A stretch of 64,000 nucleotides of DNA, from positions 36,385,711-36,449,710 of the forward strand of contig NC_134507.1 in the NCBI RefSeq assembly GCF_027942865.1, written 5' to 3'. The notes below the pieces were generated by a model. The model searched no databases, was not told the origin of the DNA, and worked only from the letters and a program-made list of their open reading frames with translations. This DNA comes from Odontesthes bonariensis (taxonomy: Eukaryota > Chordata > Actinopteri > Atheriniformes > Atherinopsidae). Both the position numbers and the translations under genes were made by a program. Shown here piece by piece: positions 10,550 through 20,763 of the stretch (the first letter of the stretch is position 1; every line of letters starts with the position of its first letter).

Positions 10550-10848
10550 ACATGGTTCATAACACTGATGAAAGAATAAAGAGCAGGAACTGGATCCACG
10601 TGGTTTTTGTGATTTATTTCTGAAATTCATGTGATCTCTGCATAAAACAGGGCATGATGTTATTCACATTATCTCTATATGTGAAAACATCGGATTAAGT
10701 CTCAGTTTAATCTTCTGTACCTCAAGAATATTTAAAGCCATGAGATGAAGTGCCTCCAAGTACAGACTGTTTTGGAAGTCCAGCACTCCTGAAGCACTGC
10801 TGTAAACAGTTATGACACCATGTTGATGTAAATAATAACATCTTAAGG

Positions 10849-11000
10849 CGACAGCAGCGCGAGGTCCCGCTGTTGAGAAAACACTTCTTTTCTGTCCATG
10901 AGCGAAGTGGTGAACCCATCCACGCAGTGAACATGTGGAAGCCTGCCGGGGGACCGAGGCTCGCCTTCAGCTCAGCGGGACCTCGCGCTGCTGTCGCCGC
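10849..11000. repeat. 26-bp inverted repeat bridging the tRNA unit and fringe exon
   Basis: GGCGACAGCAGCGCGAGGTC... at 10849-10874 is the exact inverse of 10975-11000 inside the fringe exon. The next bases, GTTGAGAAAACA, are the inverse of GTTTTCTCAAC near 11081-11092. Short inverted patches copied from the neighbouring exon suggest a template-switch or foldback repair junction. Confidence 0.75.
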
Positions 11001-11239
11001 GGTCACCTGTCGGCTGGTGGCCGGGATGCTCTGCTCACTGGCGGACACCAGAAGGAGCTGCCGGCTGCAGGGGGCGCGGATGTTTTCTCAACTTATTTCA
11101 GGCGGCTGGCCCGGGAGAGGAGAGCGGTGAGCAGCTCACACAGGCTGACCTGTTCGTGGCTGTGAAAACCACCGGGAGGTATCAGCGGCAGAGACTGGAG
11201 CTGCTGCTGGACACCTGGGTCTCCAGAAACGCACCACAG
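10873..11239 (+). pseudogene. Fringe-family glycosyltransferase exon 1 (lunatic/manic/radical type), frame-broken
   Basis: Fringe proteins are Golgi beta-1,3-N-acetylglucosaminyltransferases that modify O-fucose on Notch. The 3' part encodes ADLFVAVKTTGRYQRQRLEL and then LLLDTWVSRNAPQ, followed directly by splice donor GTGAGT at 11240. This matches the end of fringe exon 1 (FIAVKTT...RLxLLLxTWISR). Just upstream, VFSTYFRRLARERR, also fringe-like, is in another frame, and a possible ATG segment (MWKPAGGPRL) lies in the third. At least one indel therefore separates conserved blocks. No later fringe exons are seen downstream. It may be a duplicated, dead exon, or a real exon with assembly indels. 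Confidence 0.65.
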
Positions 11240-11923
11240 GTGAGTCAGGCTGGAGACTGCAGAAGCTCTGCACTGAAAACAAATGAACCCTTAATTCACA
11301 GCTTATTTGCATAAAAGTGACAGAGCCCTTTAAACGGCTCAATTTGGGAGAGACTGAAACTTGCAAGAATAGAGCTGGTGAAATCTCTTTATGTGAGAGT
11401 GATTTTGTGCAAAGAACTTCATGGACATGTTTTGTATAGCCCATAGACCAATTCTAACTTGTTTAAAGAGGTAAAATATGTCTCCTTTAACAAAGCAAAC
11501 TTTGAATATTTGGCACTGAAAATGCTCCTATCTGTGTATTTAAACAGCGTGTTTCAATGTGATAGAAGATGATTCCCATGAGAAGAGAACTGCTTTTCTA
11601 CATGACTGAGAACAGGCTAATGTGTCTACATCTGAAATAAAACTGTAGAAAAAGGGGACACCTGATAGAGGACATTTAGAGGCATTCCTTTTTAAATGTT
11701 TGGTGAGCTGATCTGTCAGTGTTAAAGAAGCAGAAATGAGAAACTCCTCTGAAGCTGATCAGAAATTGAAGTTTTACGGAGCACCAAAGAAAAATGTTTC
11801 ATTGATATCAAACGTCAAACTTGATCAGTCAGTCATATTTTGTCAAAATGTTTCATCACTGATCAGCCTTTAACGTTTAAAAGATGCTTTATTTCGTTCT
11901 TCGACAGCAAATTAGCTCGCTGA
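11240..11923. other. Unassigned sequence between fringe exon and 7SL gene
   Basis: No coding or repeat signature recognised. If the fringe exon is live, this is the start of its first intron. Confidence 0.4.
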
Positions 11924-11931
11924 TGACGTCA
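11924..11931 (+). promoter_or_regulatory. CRE/ATF site upstream of 7SL
   Basis: A perfect TGACGTCA lies about 50 bp before the 7SL start. Vertebrate 7SL genes are known to use an ATF/CRE-type element at this distance along with internal pol III signals, so the spacing supports a working promoter. Confidence 0.7.
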
Positions 11932-11973
11932 GGATCAAAAAGCCCAAAACCTGCTTGAATGAGAGCAGCTGTC

Positions 11974-12268
11974 GCCGGGAGCGGGGGGGCGCGCCTGTAA
12001 TCCAAGCTACCGGGAGGCTGAGGCTGGTGGATCGCTTGAACTCAGGAGTTCTGAGCTGCAGAGGACTATGTCCATCGGGTGTCCGCACTAAGTTGGGTAT
12101 GGATATGGTGCGCCTGGGGTAGCCCGGGAACACCAGGTTGTCTAAGGAGGGGTGCAACGGCCCAGGTGGGAAACGGAGCAGGGCAAAGCCCCCTTGCCGC
12201 TCAGTAGTGGGATCGTGCATGTGAGTAGATGCTGTAGTGCAGCCTGAGTAATACAGCAGGACTCAGTC
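11974..12268 (+). ncRNA. rn7sl: 7SL RNA (signal recognition particle RNA)
   Basis: About 295 nt, colinear with vertebrate 7SL from GCCGGGAGCG through CGCGCCTGTAATCC, GGGAGGCTGAGGCTGG, GGATCGCTTGAACTCAGGAG, GGGTGTCCGCACTAAGTT, AACACCAGGTTGTCTAAGGA, GGAAACGGAGCAGG and GATCGTGCATGTGAGTAG to AGCCTGAGTAATACAGC. Both Alu-domain ends and the S-domain elements are present: helix 6/8 and the GGAGCAGG loop bound by SRP54. 7SL is the scaffold of the particle that targets secretory ribosomes to the ER. The upstream CRE, full length and immediate T-run favour a gene over a retrocopy; there is no A-tail. The stretch around 12080-12110 differs most from the human pattern. Confidence 0.9.
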
Positions 12269-12273
12269 TTTTT
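12269..12273 (+). terminator. Pol III terminator T5 after 7SL
   Basis: TTTTT directly follows the 7SL 3' end, as expected for RNA polymerase III termination. Confidence 0.75.
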
Positions 12274-12430
12274 ACACTCTTTCTGCTCTTCCACACACAC
12301 AACACACTGCACGCGCGCTACAACGACACGCTTTGACATCTTTTAGCAGCTTCCTCGCTGCTTCTCTGGCTTCTCTTTCCCTTACAAAGCACAGCTGTTT
12401 CATGCTCCTGCAGTATGGGATCAAATAAGG

Positions 12431-12504
12431 GTCAGAAAGATTTTGCACTTGTACAATGATGTGTGCCTCCCCTGGAGGCGTGGGTTCAAATCCCACTTCT
12501 GACA
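12431..12504 (+). pseudogene. tRNA-Leu-like pseudogene
   Basis: A 7-bp acceptor stem GTCAGAA/TTCTGAC and the 3' half CTCCCCTGGAGGCGTGGGTTCAAATCCCACTT (in two parts: CTCCCCTGGAGGCG and TGGGTTCAAATCCCACTT) match the variable arm and T-arm of vertebrate tRNA-Leu. The D-arm and anticodon arm between them are unrecognisable. The B box is intact but the A box is lost. Confidence 0.7.
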
Positions 12505-12997
12505 TTGCAGACTTCTCCTGGAGAACTATTTTCACTGGCAAGGCAACCCAAGTTTACTCCTTGCTTAGCAATACCATGCCGTATTGCTATTTTGGCACTG
12601 CATCATCTAGTTTAAAGATTATTACGGCCGCTTTACCTCCAAAGAGTTCTCGCTTCCAAATGCTATGCCGACTATTTGTTTGCCTCAGGAGCCCTGTAAA
12701 ACAACAGCCAAGGGACTTGTTGCATGAGAATCTTCTGACCACAGCTCAACTAGCTGTGTTGTCACAACCTTCTACAGTGCTTTGGGCAGGACAGAATCAT
12801 TAGCAAAAGGCACATTATTGATTATAAGGTTTTGGTTTGCACTCAACACCACAGTAAATGGGAAAGGGCTTTTGACCGAAGCAACCTGGCCTCATGTTAG
12901 GCTAATTGAAGGGGGCTATTGATATTTAGGCCGAAGATGGGTGAGAGTATCAAAACAATCATCACTTGGTGGCAGGCAGCTGATAAAAGACAGAGCT
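12505..12997. other. Unassigned sequence between tRNA relics
   Basis: No supported gene. A 115-codon frame overlaps the tRNA-Leu relic and has no family resemblance. Confidence 0.4.
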
Positions 12998-13069
12998 CTC
13001 CCCGTTAGGGAATCGATCCCCGATCTTCCACGTGTCAGGCAGAGTTACTGTCCATTATACTAACGAGGA
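12998..13069 (-). tRNA. Asp-type tRNA with GAC (Val) anticodon, possibly a pseudogene
   Basis: The 72-nt body TCCTCGTTAGTATAATGG...GGGGA follows vertebrate tRNA-Asp, with a paired acceptor stem and discriminator G. The anticodon loop reads CTGACAC, so the anticodon is GAC (Val) rather than GTC (Asp). The anticodon stem TCTGC/GTGGA keeps pairing with wobbles. T54 is A, weakening the B box, and the T-stem has one mismatch. It is either a pseudogene or an identity-shifted tRNA. Confidence 0.6.
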
Positions 13070-13639
13070 ACTTCTGTGTGGCAGATACAGTCATCACATG
13101 AAAAGATAACTATCGCCAAGGAGTGAAATAAGATTTTCGTGTCCCGTTTCAAGGTCTTGCTTGTTAGTATAAATTCAGATAAAGGAGAATTCCGCGTTGT
13201 GAACTGTATTTAATTCTGTTTTCTCTCCACAGCTTGAGAAACATGAAATAATAATTAAACAATTCAACACAACTTGAACTCAAACTTGTCATTATTGTAC
13301 GGTTCATGCAAAGTGTTAGAAATGTGTTTTTTACATTTATATTTATAGTGGGGTGCCATGACCTAAACGTGTGGAAAGTTATAAATCATCTCTGTATATT
13401 TAGCCTTCTTACACTTGCTCTGACTTAAACTGCTACTGTGTCAATGCTAAATTATGAAAAGAAGTTCTAACTCAAAGGTCACAACAATAAGGATCAAAGG
13501 AAATATGGGTCCCTGTATAGGTCCCTCACTGTGTCAGGAGAAACTGAGTCCTTTCAGGCACTACAACCTGCAGGGAATCAAGGAGGAAAGACTTGAGCCT
13601 GAAAAGTTGTCCACAAGACAAAATGTATAAAATATGAAG
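13070..13639. other. Unassigned sequence
   Basis: AT-rich, with no gene or repeat recognised. Confidence 0.4.
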
Positions 13640-13698
13640 TCTAAGCAATGAACCTGTATTTAATTTGGCCAAAGGTCATTTCTATCCGTGCCCTTGTT

Positions 13699-13750
13699 TT
13701 AGCATGTGCATGTGTATGTGCATGTGCATGTGCATGTGCATGTGCATGCC
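13699..13750 (+). repeat. (TGTGCA)n microsatellite inside transposase remnant
   Basis: About eight TGTGCA/TGTGTA hexamers. On minus they read as alternating His-Ala, extending the short HAHAR-type motif of the transposase. Confidence 0.85.
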
Positions 13751-14390
13751 CTTGTTCCTGGATCAGGATATGGCGTGAGGAGGTACGGCCAGCATGCATA
13801 GCCTCTGTCCCCAAGCAGGACACCATTGAACTCTCCTGCAGAATAAGAGAAATGTTGGATGGATATACATGTGTTAAGACTTGGCAATTTGATGCAATAT
13901 ATGCCTTATAAGGCTATCTATAATAAAGTATGACGAGCACTTTAAATTCCTTAAGATGACCTCTCCACCTGACCTCTCATTACATCACCAAAATTCTGCC
14001 TATGCTACACCTTACTTCAAAAGTACACTCCTTCGGGTAAGTAAAATTCTTTCGCCTTGTGCAAACCTCTGTGCCAGTGAGGATGCTCGGAAGATCCTAG
14101 AATCATGAACTGCTCCCGGCCATTTAGCCTCAATGTTGGAAATGAAATGACCTCCATCACAGATCATCTGTTTGCACGGAGGATAGGAGTCAATGATGAG
14201 GTTCCACAGGGCATAAATGTAACATTGCTCAGCATTACTCAAAGGGGTTGATGTGGTGTTTTTCAAAAAGAGAATTCCAGTTCAGAGTCTATGGACAATT
14301 ATCCCCAAGTGTACCTGTACATTTAGGATATGGAAAAATGTTCGGTTTAGATAGTCAGCCTCCACGGGTCCAGCAGGGGCCTGGACAATG

Positions 14391-14600
14391 TGACGATGTT
14401 TAAATCCAGCGTGAAAACAGTTCTATTTAGATGTGCAAATGACACCTGAAAGTATTTTATCTGCACTCTTCACTTTTAAATTAATTAATTAATGATTTTT
14501 TTTGTTTTTTGGAATGATTTTATTGCCTTCCTGTGATTTTATGTAGCTGTAAAGCACATAGAATTGCCTTGTGTACAAATTGTGCTCTACAAATTGCCTT
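14391..14600 (+). mobile_element. L2 3'-end fragment
   Basis: Near-duplicate of the last ~210 bp of the L2 at 3815-4050: the frame end GTTCTATTTAG...GACACCTGAAAG, the TGTAGCTGTAAAGCAC block and the AAATTGCCTT end. It interrupts the Harbinger transposase remnant, so it inserted later. Confidence 0.9.
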
Positions 14601-14665
14601 GGATGCGTACATGGGCACAGTGTAGTGCACCGATAACATTAGGGAAGCCTGAGGGAGATGATGAA

Positions 14666-15335
14666 CTTAATGCAAATACTTCAGCCAGTGGGTTGTTTTA
14701 CATTATCGGCTACTGTAAATGTTGAGCAGCAGCCTGAAAGGATAGAGGTCATATTTTTAATATGGTAAGATGTTTTAATTCCTGCGTTTTATCTAATATC
14801 TGGTTTGTACAGTCCTTGACTGTACAAATAATTTGTATCATTAACATTATTACCTGTCCCCCATTTTTCTGAGTCTGGTCCTACGTGGGTGTAGATCGGA
14901 TGTTTGTTAGGTATTGATTAGTTTTAATGAATACCATGTTCTCTCTCATTTAATGTCATGCTCAATACGTGTGTATAGTTGCGTTTCTTTAGTTTCACTG
15001 GCACCGACTGATTGATTTTTCGAGACAGTGAAAGTGGTGATAAGATAACCACAGTTTTTGTTTCGTTTTTTAGACAAGACATGAGTTGCGGGAGCGCAGA
15101 ATTCTAGGTGAACATTTCTTTCCGGAGTCTGTTTCAGCTGGTCGGACATTTTTTGAGTTGCAGCTAAGCTAAGCTTCAACTTTAGCCTGCCCGGGACCAG
15201 GCTAGTTCAGCAGCATAAGTTACTATGGTTACTCAGCGGGCGTTCAAATAAGTCACCTTTATGGAACCGAACTCTCGCTTAATTTAGCCAGAAGTAGCGA
15301 AATAAGCCAGGCTTTCCGCTAAGCCAGCTTCTAGG
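14666..15335. other. Unassigned, probably degraded transposon flank
   Basis: Includes GCTAAGCTAAGCTTCAAC and AAATAAGCCAGGC sections that look like subterminal DNA-transposon sequence, but no end pair was defined. Confidence 0.35.
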
Positions 15336-15543
15336 AATACCCCCCAGGTTAGGTTCAGAGAGTCTGTTACTACGGTAACTGACCGAGAGCTTAAGTTACT
15401 TCTCTTTGTGAAACAGGCTAGAGTTACCCCTCTTACTCGGGGTTGAGTTACCTCCCTTTGTGAAACAGAAAACTCAGGGTTTCCCTCATTTCAGGGTTAA
15501 TCTACTCAGAGTTTTCAGTAAACCTGCTTCGTGAAACGGACCT
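15336..15543. mobile_element. DNA-transposon end, copy 1 (GTGAAACGGACCTC type)
   Basis: A block with GAGTCTGTTACTACGGTAAC, AAACAGGCTAGAGTTACCCC and AAACTCAGGGTTT, ending CCTGCTTCGTGAAACGGACC. It is nearly identical to 31085-31280. The end resembles the inverted terminus of a common fish MITE; the partner terminus was not found. Confidence 0.65.
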
Positions 15544-15555
15544 CAAAGCGACTTG

Positions 15556-16222
15556 TAGGTAAACAACAACAACATACCTAAACAACCTGCAGGTAAACAA
15601 CAACAACAACAACAACAACATACCCAAACAACCTGCAGGTAAACAACAACAACAACATACCCACACAATCTGCAGGTAAACAACAACAACATACCCACAC
15701 AATCTGCTGGTAAACAACAACAACATACCCAAACAACCTGCAGGTAAACAACAACAACAACATACCCAAACAATCTGCAGGTAAACAACAACAACATACC
15801 CAAACAACCTGCAGGTAAACAACAACAACATACCCAAACAACCTGCAGGTAAACAACAACATACCCACACAATCTGCAGGTAAACAACAACAACAACATA
15901 CCCAAACAACCTGCAGGTAAACAACAACAACAACAACAACATACCCACACAATCTGCAGGTAAACAACAACAACATACCTAAACAACCTGCAGGTAAACA
16001 ACAACAACATACCCACACAATTTGCAGGTAAACAACAACAACATACCCAAACAACCTGCAGGTAAACAACAACAACAACAACAACAACATACCCACACAA
16101 TCTGCAGGTAAACAACAACAACATACCTAAACAACCTGCAGGTAAACAACAACAACAACATACCCACACAACCTGCAGGTAAACAACAACAACAACAACA
16201 ACATAACCAGACAACCTGCAGG
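15556..16222. repeat. Compound minisatellite with internal (CAA)n, 18 units
   Basis: Units GGTAAACAACAAC...ATACCCAAACAACCTGCA repeat 18 times. Unit lengths range from 31 to 46 bp, almost entirely because of (CAA)n copy number. Spacers alternate CCCAAACAACCTGCA and CCCACACAATCTGCA. Open frames on minus (YLQVVWVCCC-type) are repeat artefacts. Confidence 0.95.
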
Positions 16223-16515
16223 TCAACAGTATTATAGCATATTATCTTGAGTTCTCTCTTTAGAAAATCTCTGATTATAGTATCTTACGTGGGCAGTCTA
16301 CACTTGTGAATCAGATGACCTAACTGCACTGACTAAATAACACAACGGCAGCATTCGCCCCGATGTTTAGTTAGTGGATGTGTATAATACAAACATGCAA
16401 AACAACCAAATTATCATAGGGAAAACGGACAATGTACCTCAGAAGACATGGTCGCTGTCGTTTATCTGCCAGGTTGCACGAATAGGTCAGAGGTCTCATA
16501 CATTCATTGCACTAT

Positions 16516-16542
16516 GGGGGGGGGGGGGGGGGGGGGGGGGGG
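16516..16542 (+). repeat. Poly-G tract (27 G)
   Basis: An uninterrupted run of 27 G. Such a run may be unstable or a sequencing artefact. Confidence 0.9.
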
Positions 16543-18124
16543 CATTTTTACGACAGTGTAGAATTTCAGGTTGACCAGTAGAGATCGCTATACTGCCGCT
16601 AAATTACCTTGTATCCCTTTAAATCTTCTCCAAAAAAGGTCGAGAACAAACTGAAACAGGACACACAGAAATCAAAGTGACACCTCTGAGAAGGGCGTTC
16701 CTACCAATGACGTCACCCTCTTACGCACGTGTTCTGCCTCTGATCTCAATTGAAAAAAAAAAACGAATTCGAAGGTGGATTATAAGGCACAGAGCACGCA
16801 ACTTTTCAATATCATCTCTGGTCTTAGAAAATCAAGCAGCCAAAAGCTTGAGCTATTGTTGATGAAATTTGGGAATTTATGATGAGGAATTAGAGGGAAA
16901 AATACAAAAGGGAAAAAAGAAACGGATCCGAGACCTTCCATAAACGCTGTCTGACAGGATCAAAAAGCTCATTTGTTACTAACAAAATGCCCCATTCCAA
17001 CTTTGTGTCTATCTGTACTGTTATTCTCTTATCGGTTATCCTCGGTTATTGTAAAGATGTTTGCGTATGTTGCATGTAATTTATTAGATATTCGGATAAA
17101 GGGCGTAGGGTTTCAGCAGAACCACGGACAGCGCTGTTTGTTTGCGCTGTCCATAGTACTGAAAGCTGAAATTGAATAACCTCTCAGAACGCCGCTCTGA
17201 AGCTGCTTTTAAAGACTTCCCACGAAACTCTTTGTTCTGTTAAGTACTGTGTTAAGGCACGTATTGTATGGCATATGTGGTGTAAAGTTGGCTAAGCATT
17301 TGAGTGAAGTTCTTTTGATGGGAAAACTCAGTAGTACTGAGTCTGCACTACTGTGTGGTTGTCGCTTGGGTTTGTCATTGTCACAATTCATGCAACACAA
17401 CTCTTTATCAGCAGTGCATTTCTGATATCTGCTTTACAGTAGCTCTTCTGTCAGCTCAGTGAAATACTAAAAATATTGAACTAAAATACAATCATGACTA
17501 GCATTTGTACTCTTAAGTCCACTCTTAAGTAAGACCTCTCGCCTTTTATTTGTCATTACAACAATTATCACTCAAATCAGAGAACTGAGAAAATGAGTCT
17601 GTTTTCCTTAATGTTACTTCTTGAATTTAGCTTTGAGCATCTTTATGGTCTTCACTGTTATAAAGTCTTCTATTGTTATAAAGACAAAGCCAAGTATGTC
17701 CCCGTAAACTTTGTTTTTCTCTTCATAAAACAACGACCAGCAGGATGGTTTTATTTGGATAGCCGTGTCGTATTAGTATTTCTGTCTGAAGGTGACTGAA
17801 AGTGGCTTTTCTTGTACAAAAGTCATTCAATCTGTGATCATTCTGACCGTAACATGTTAGGATACAGGTGGCTTATCATCTCACCTATTTGGTCATGAAC
17901 CTTTATTCTTTTTCTTTTCTTCTGTCTTGCTATTTTCCACCTAAAAGAGGTCTTCATTGTCCTTGTCTCCTTCCCCTGTCCCCAGGTGCCGCTTCCCTCA
18001 CGTTTTACATGTTCTGAAATCAGCATGCTTGCATCCACGTACCTGATCATCCCCAGTTGTATTCAAACTTCCAGCTTTCTATCAGTCCTTTGTGCAGTTT
18101 CCTCCTGGCTACCCAGTTTTGTAT
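16543..18124. other. Unassigned sequence
   Basis: No gene or repeat recognised. A TGACGTCA site lies near 16706, without a recognisable gene beside it. Confidence 0.4.
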
Positions 18125-18172
18125 TGAAATGGAATGGAATGCAATAGAATGAAATAGAATAGAATGAAATGA
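18125..18172 (+). repeat. Imperfect GAAT/GAATA-type microsatellite
   Basis: A run of GGAAT, GCAAT, GAAAT and GAAT units. Confidence 0.7.
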
Positions 18173-20440
18173 TATTTTATCAACACAAGAGTGAAATTGT
18201 AATGTTGTTGTTTCATTGCATGGAATTATTGCTGTTGGCAGGAAACACCGCCCCTATCGTTCCATGTTGCAGCAAAGCTGAAGAAGCCTCTGACAGAACA
18301 CACGTGACTCTTTAATTACTATGAAGAGAGCGTGTAGCGTTGTTCTTCATGTTGAGCAGCTTTTGCAACATTCTCCTGTGCACAACCAGCTCCAGGGCAG
18401 TACCCAGCACAAAGTCAGTCTTCTTTATTAGTTAGTTCAGTTTCTTTGAGCCACTGGCTCGGACATTCAAGAGAAACTAATTGTTTCCATGCCATGTATG
18501 GGACGACCAGTTCACAGTACTCAGCCTCTTGTCCATCACCAACACATTCCCATGACTGCAACTTTTTTTGGATTAATGAGCCCTTGACATGATTTCAACG
18601 ATACATCTAGTATCGTACCTCATCCAGGCATAAATATCTGTCCTCATCTAAATTGAGACTACATTTACCCCTAAGCAGTTTACTCATTATTTCTTCTTCA
18701 TGTTTCAATCATAAAATCTTTTTCATCCACTTTTCAGTCACCAAAATTAGATAAGCAGACAGTGGTAACCAAGCAGCCTGTGGAAGTAAATGAGAGGACG
18801 GCAACTCATGCATCTTGGTCATGCTTCTGTAACTAAGATGCAGAAGCAAACTGGAAAAGTGTTTCTTTGTCCACGTTTCTGTTTAGAATGTAACTACTGT
18901 TCACTTTGTTGTCACTGCAGTCTGTGGCCGCCAGCATGAACTAGAAATTGACCGCTACTAGGTCTTTTTTGGATGGTTATAAACAAAAAACAGAGAGGAT
19001 GTAACTTTATTCTTTCAGTTAGTGTTGTGTGTATCTTGGGCGCATGAAAGAAGTTAAACTCATGTCTTTATTAGCAAAGGTGGAATTGATTGATATGCTC
19101 ACAATTCTGTAAGTAGGTGACATTCCTTCTTTATCTATTATATTTGGAATTGATATTCTTCAAAGTATATACATATATGTACTGTTTCTGTATGTTCCAC
19201 AGCTCGTCCGAGGTGTCCATAAATGTGATGTGCTGAATTTGAATGAACTGGAATTTTACAGCAGTACCTTTACTTGTACGCAGGTAAAATATCAGAAAAG
19301 AAAGATACTGCAAGCAGATGGTGGTTCCAGGTTTGACTTCATGGTGACACCTCCTGACAGGAACTGCAGCTTTCAAATAATCAAAGCCTAAGAGATTATT
19401 TTACAGTATAATAGGGACACACAAAAGAACGTAGATATGTCAATTTTGTTTGTTTATTTCACCAGGAAGCCCAACTAAGATGTAGTTTGTGCCACAGACT
19501 GCAGCACTAAGCGCGTCAACAGTAGGTGGCGGCAGAGTACCGCACAATCTGCTGATGAAGAGAAAGAAACTAAACTACAGTACTTTCTTGTCAGTGGTTG
19601 GATCAGGTCCTGCATTTGGCAGGGATATAGGTACTTGGCCTCTGCCAAGTGTTCAGTAGTCTTATACTTGGTCCTTTTACTGACCCATCCAAAAAAAAGA
19701 GATTAAGTTTATTGCTTACTTGCATCTAAAATGAGTTAAACTTATTTTTACAACTGAAAGTTAAACATTAATAAAAAAATATCTGATGAATATATAGAAG
19801 TCTTTTACATGAGTTGTACACTTAAACGCCTAAAAGTCCTACTTAACATTGGGTTTTATTTTGCATCACTTATCCTAATGTAGCTTTCAGCCTGCATCAC
19901 ACAGCCATTTTGTTGAACTATCAGGGTAGGGATTTCTGACACTTCATTTTTGCTTCAGATTTAGTTCAAACAGACTGATTTGAAAGCTTTGACAAAGTGC
20001 ATCACTTAATCTAGTAAAGTAAAGTAGTGGGCATAAAGGCTTAAGTGACAAAACACTTGATATTCAACTGAGATGTGCAATGTGTGTATGTAGTCTGCAG
20101 TATGAACTATACCCCACATAAACCTCACAAGTTCAGAGGCCCACTGATACATGTCTCACATTCACAGCTCACACATTGCGTCAATCAAACGAAAGCAAGC
20201 AGACATCGTGAAAATTATAAACAGCCAGAGGACAGGTTTCAGTTCATTGCAAACGTCAGTTTTTGTGATAAACATAAATAATTGAATATTCATAAATGAA
20301 AATGTTGGTAGGCTACTCGTGCCTCATGCCGTGCAGCATGCATCTGTGTGCATCTGGTCTGTGCATGCTCGGTGCGCACGCACGCATATCGAACATTCAA
20401 ACAACTTTACATTAAACACGTGCGATCAGTGCAGCCGAGC
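18173..20440. other. Unassigned sequence
   Basis: AT-rich and without supported exons or recognised repeats. Short frames near 19131-19376 and 20075-20281 have no family resemblance. Confidence 0.4.
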
Positions 20441-20460
20441 TCAGTTGGCTGGAAGCGCTA

Positions 20461-20763
20461 TGGAGGACATTAAAAGAAAAATAGCTTCTGGAGAACTGAA
20501 AGTCGTGGAAAATGAGAGGGGGAAATCCACTGTGTGCAAACGCTTTAAGCTATAATGGATTATGGTGGATAATGGTGCGCTGTCACCAATGTGTATTCAC
20601 TGATTAGGGTGCGCCGTCTTGCGTTGGTCACTGGTCTCGGGCTTCCGGCGGGCTCGGACACAAATATTTTAATTAATCTCGGGCTCGGGTCGGATTTGAG
20701 AACTTTTCTGTCGGTTGAGGGCCGGGCTCGGACAGAAAAATCCGGCCCGAGCCAGGCTCTAGT
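20461..20763 (+). pseudogene. hAT transposase N-terminal fragment (BED-finger start) with terminal repeat
   Basis: The frame at 20461 begins MEDIKRKIASGELKVVENER and then GKSTVCKRFKL. This is the N-terminus of Ac-type hAT transposases leading into a BED finger, but the expected Trp is Cys and a stop follows. About 150 bp further, GGGCTCGGGTCGGATTTGAG and the inverse AATCCGGCCCGAGCC form a subterminal inverted pair typical of hAT ends. The catalytic region is missing. Confidence 0.6.

Larger units (their letters stand above)
7340..10850 (-). repeat. Tandem array of tRNA-Thr units (three copies plus a relic)
   Basis: Each unit has a spacer ending AAGTCATAGCAC, the tRNA body, then a flank running through CTGATGAA...AATAAAGAG, a GGTTTTTGTGATT block, TTTAAAGCCATGAG and CAGCACTCCTGAAGCACTG. 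Copies start near 7340, 9719 (after an inserted transposon) and 10390, with a decayed relic at 10012-10072. A fourth, inverted unit is at about 31285-31450. Shared flanks show the whole unit was duplicated, not only the tRNA. Confidence 0.85.
13640..14665 (-). pseudogene. Harbinger DDE transposase remnant, split by an L2 tail
   Basis: Read on minus from 14665: NVIGALHCAHVRI (first catalytic region), a gap occupied by an L2 tail, then ICDGGHFISNIEAKWPGAVH and DSRIFRASSLAQRF (14012-14190), LLGDRGYACWPYLLTPYPDP (13740-13830) and ARIEMTFGQIKYRF (13645-13690). These are the ordered DDE blocks of a HARBI1-type transposase with several frame changes. A (TGTGCA)n microsatellite has grown where the conserved HA-rich segment would be. 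It is inactive, and no terminal repeats were located. Confidence 0.82.

Noticed and set aside
11912-12220. Minus-strand 102-codon frame
   Set aside because: It is the antisense of the 7SL RNA gene.
13648-13911. Cys/Ala-rich plus frame
   Set aside because: Antisense of the transposase remnant and its (TGTGCA)n repeat.
15556-16222. Possible CRISPR array (repeat-spacer appearance)
   Set aside because: Spacers are themselves repeats, there are no cas genes, and the surroundings are a vertebrate genome.
15502-16226. Long minus-strand frames of repeating YLQVVWVCCC-type peptides
   Set aside because: They are translations of the (CAA)n minisatellite in several frames at once; the repeat explains them fully.
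16374-16574. 66-codon frame with a poly-Gly run
   Set aside because: The glycines come from the poly-G tract; the rest is unrecognisable.
16706-16713. TGACGTCA site as a promoter element
   Set aside because: Unlike the site before 7SL, no transcription unit is recognisable at a suitable distance.
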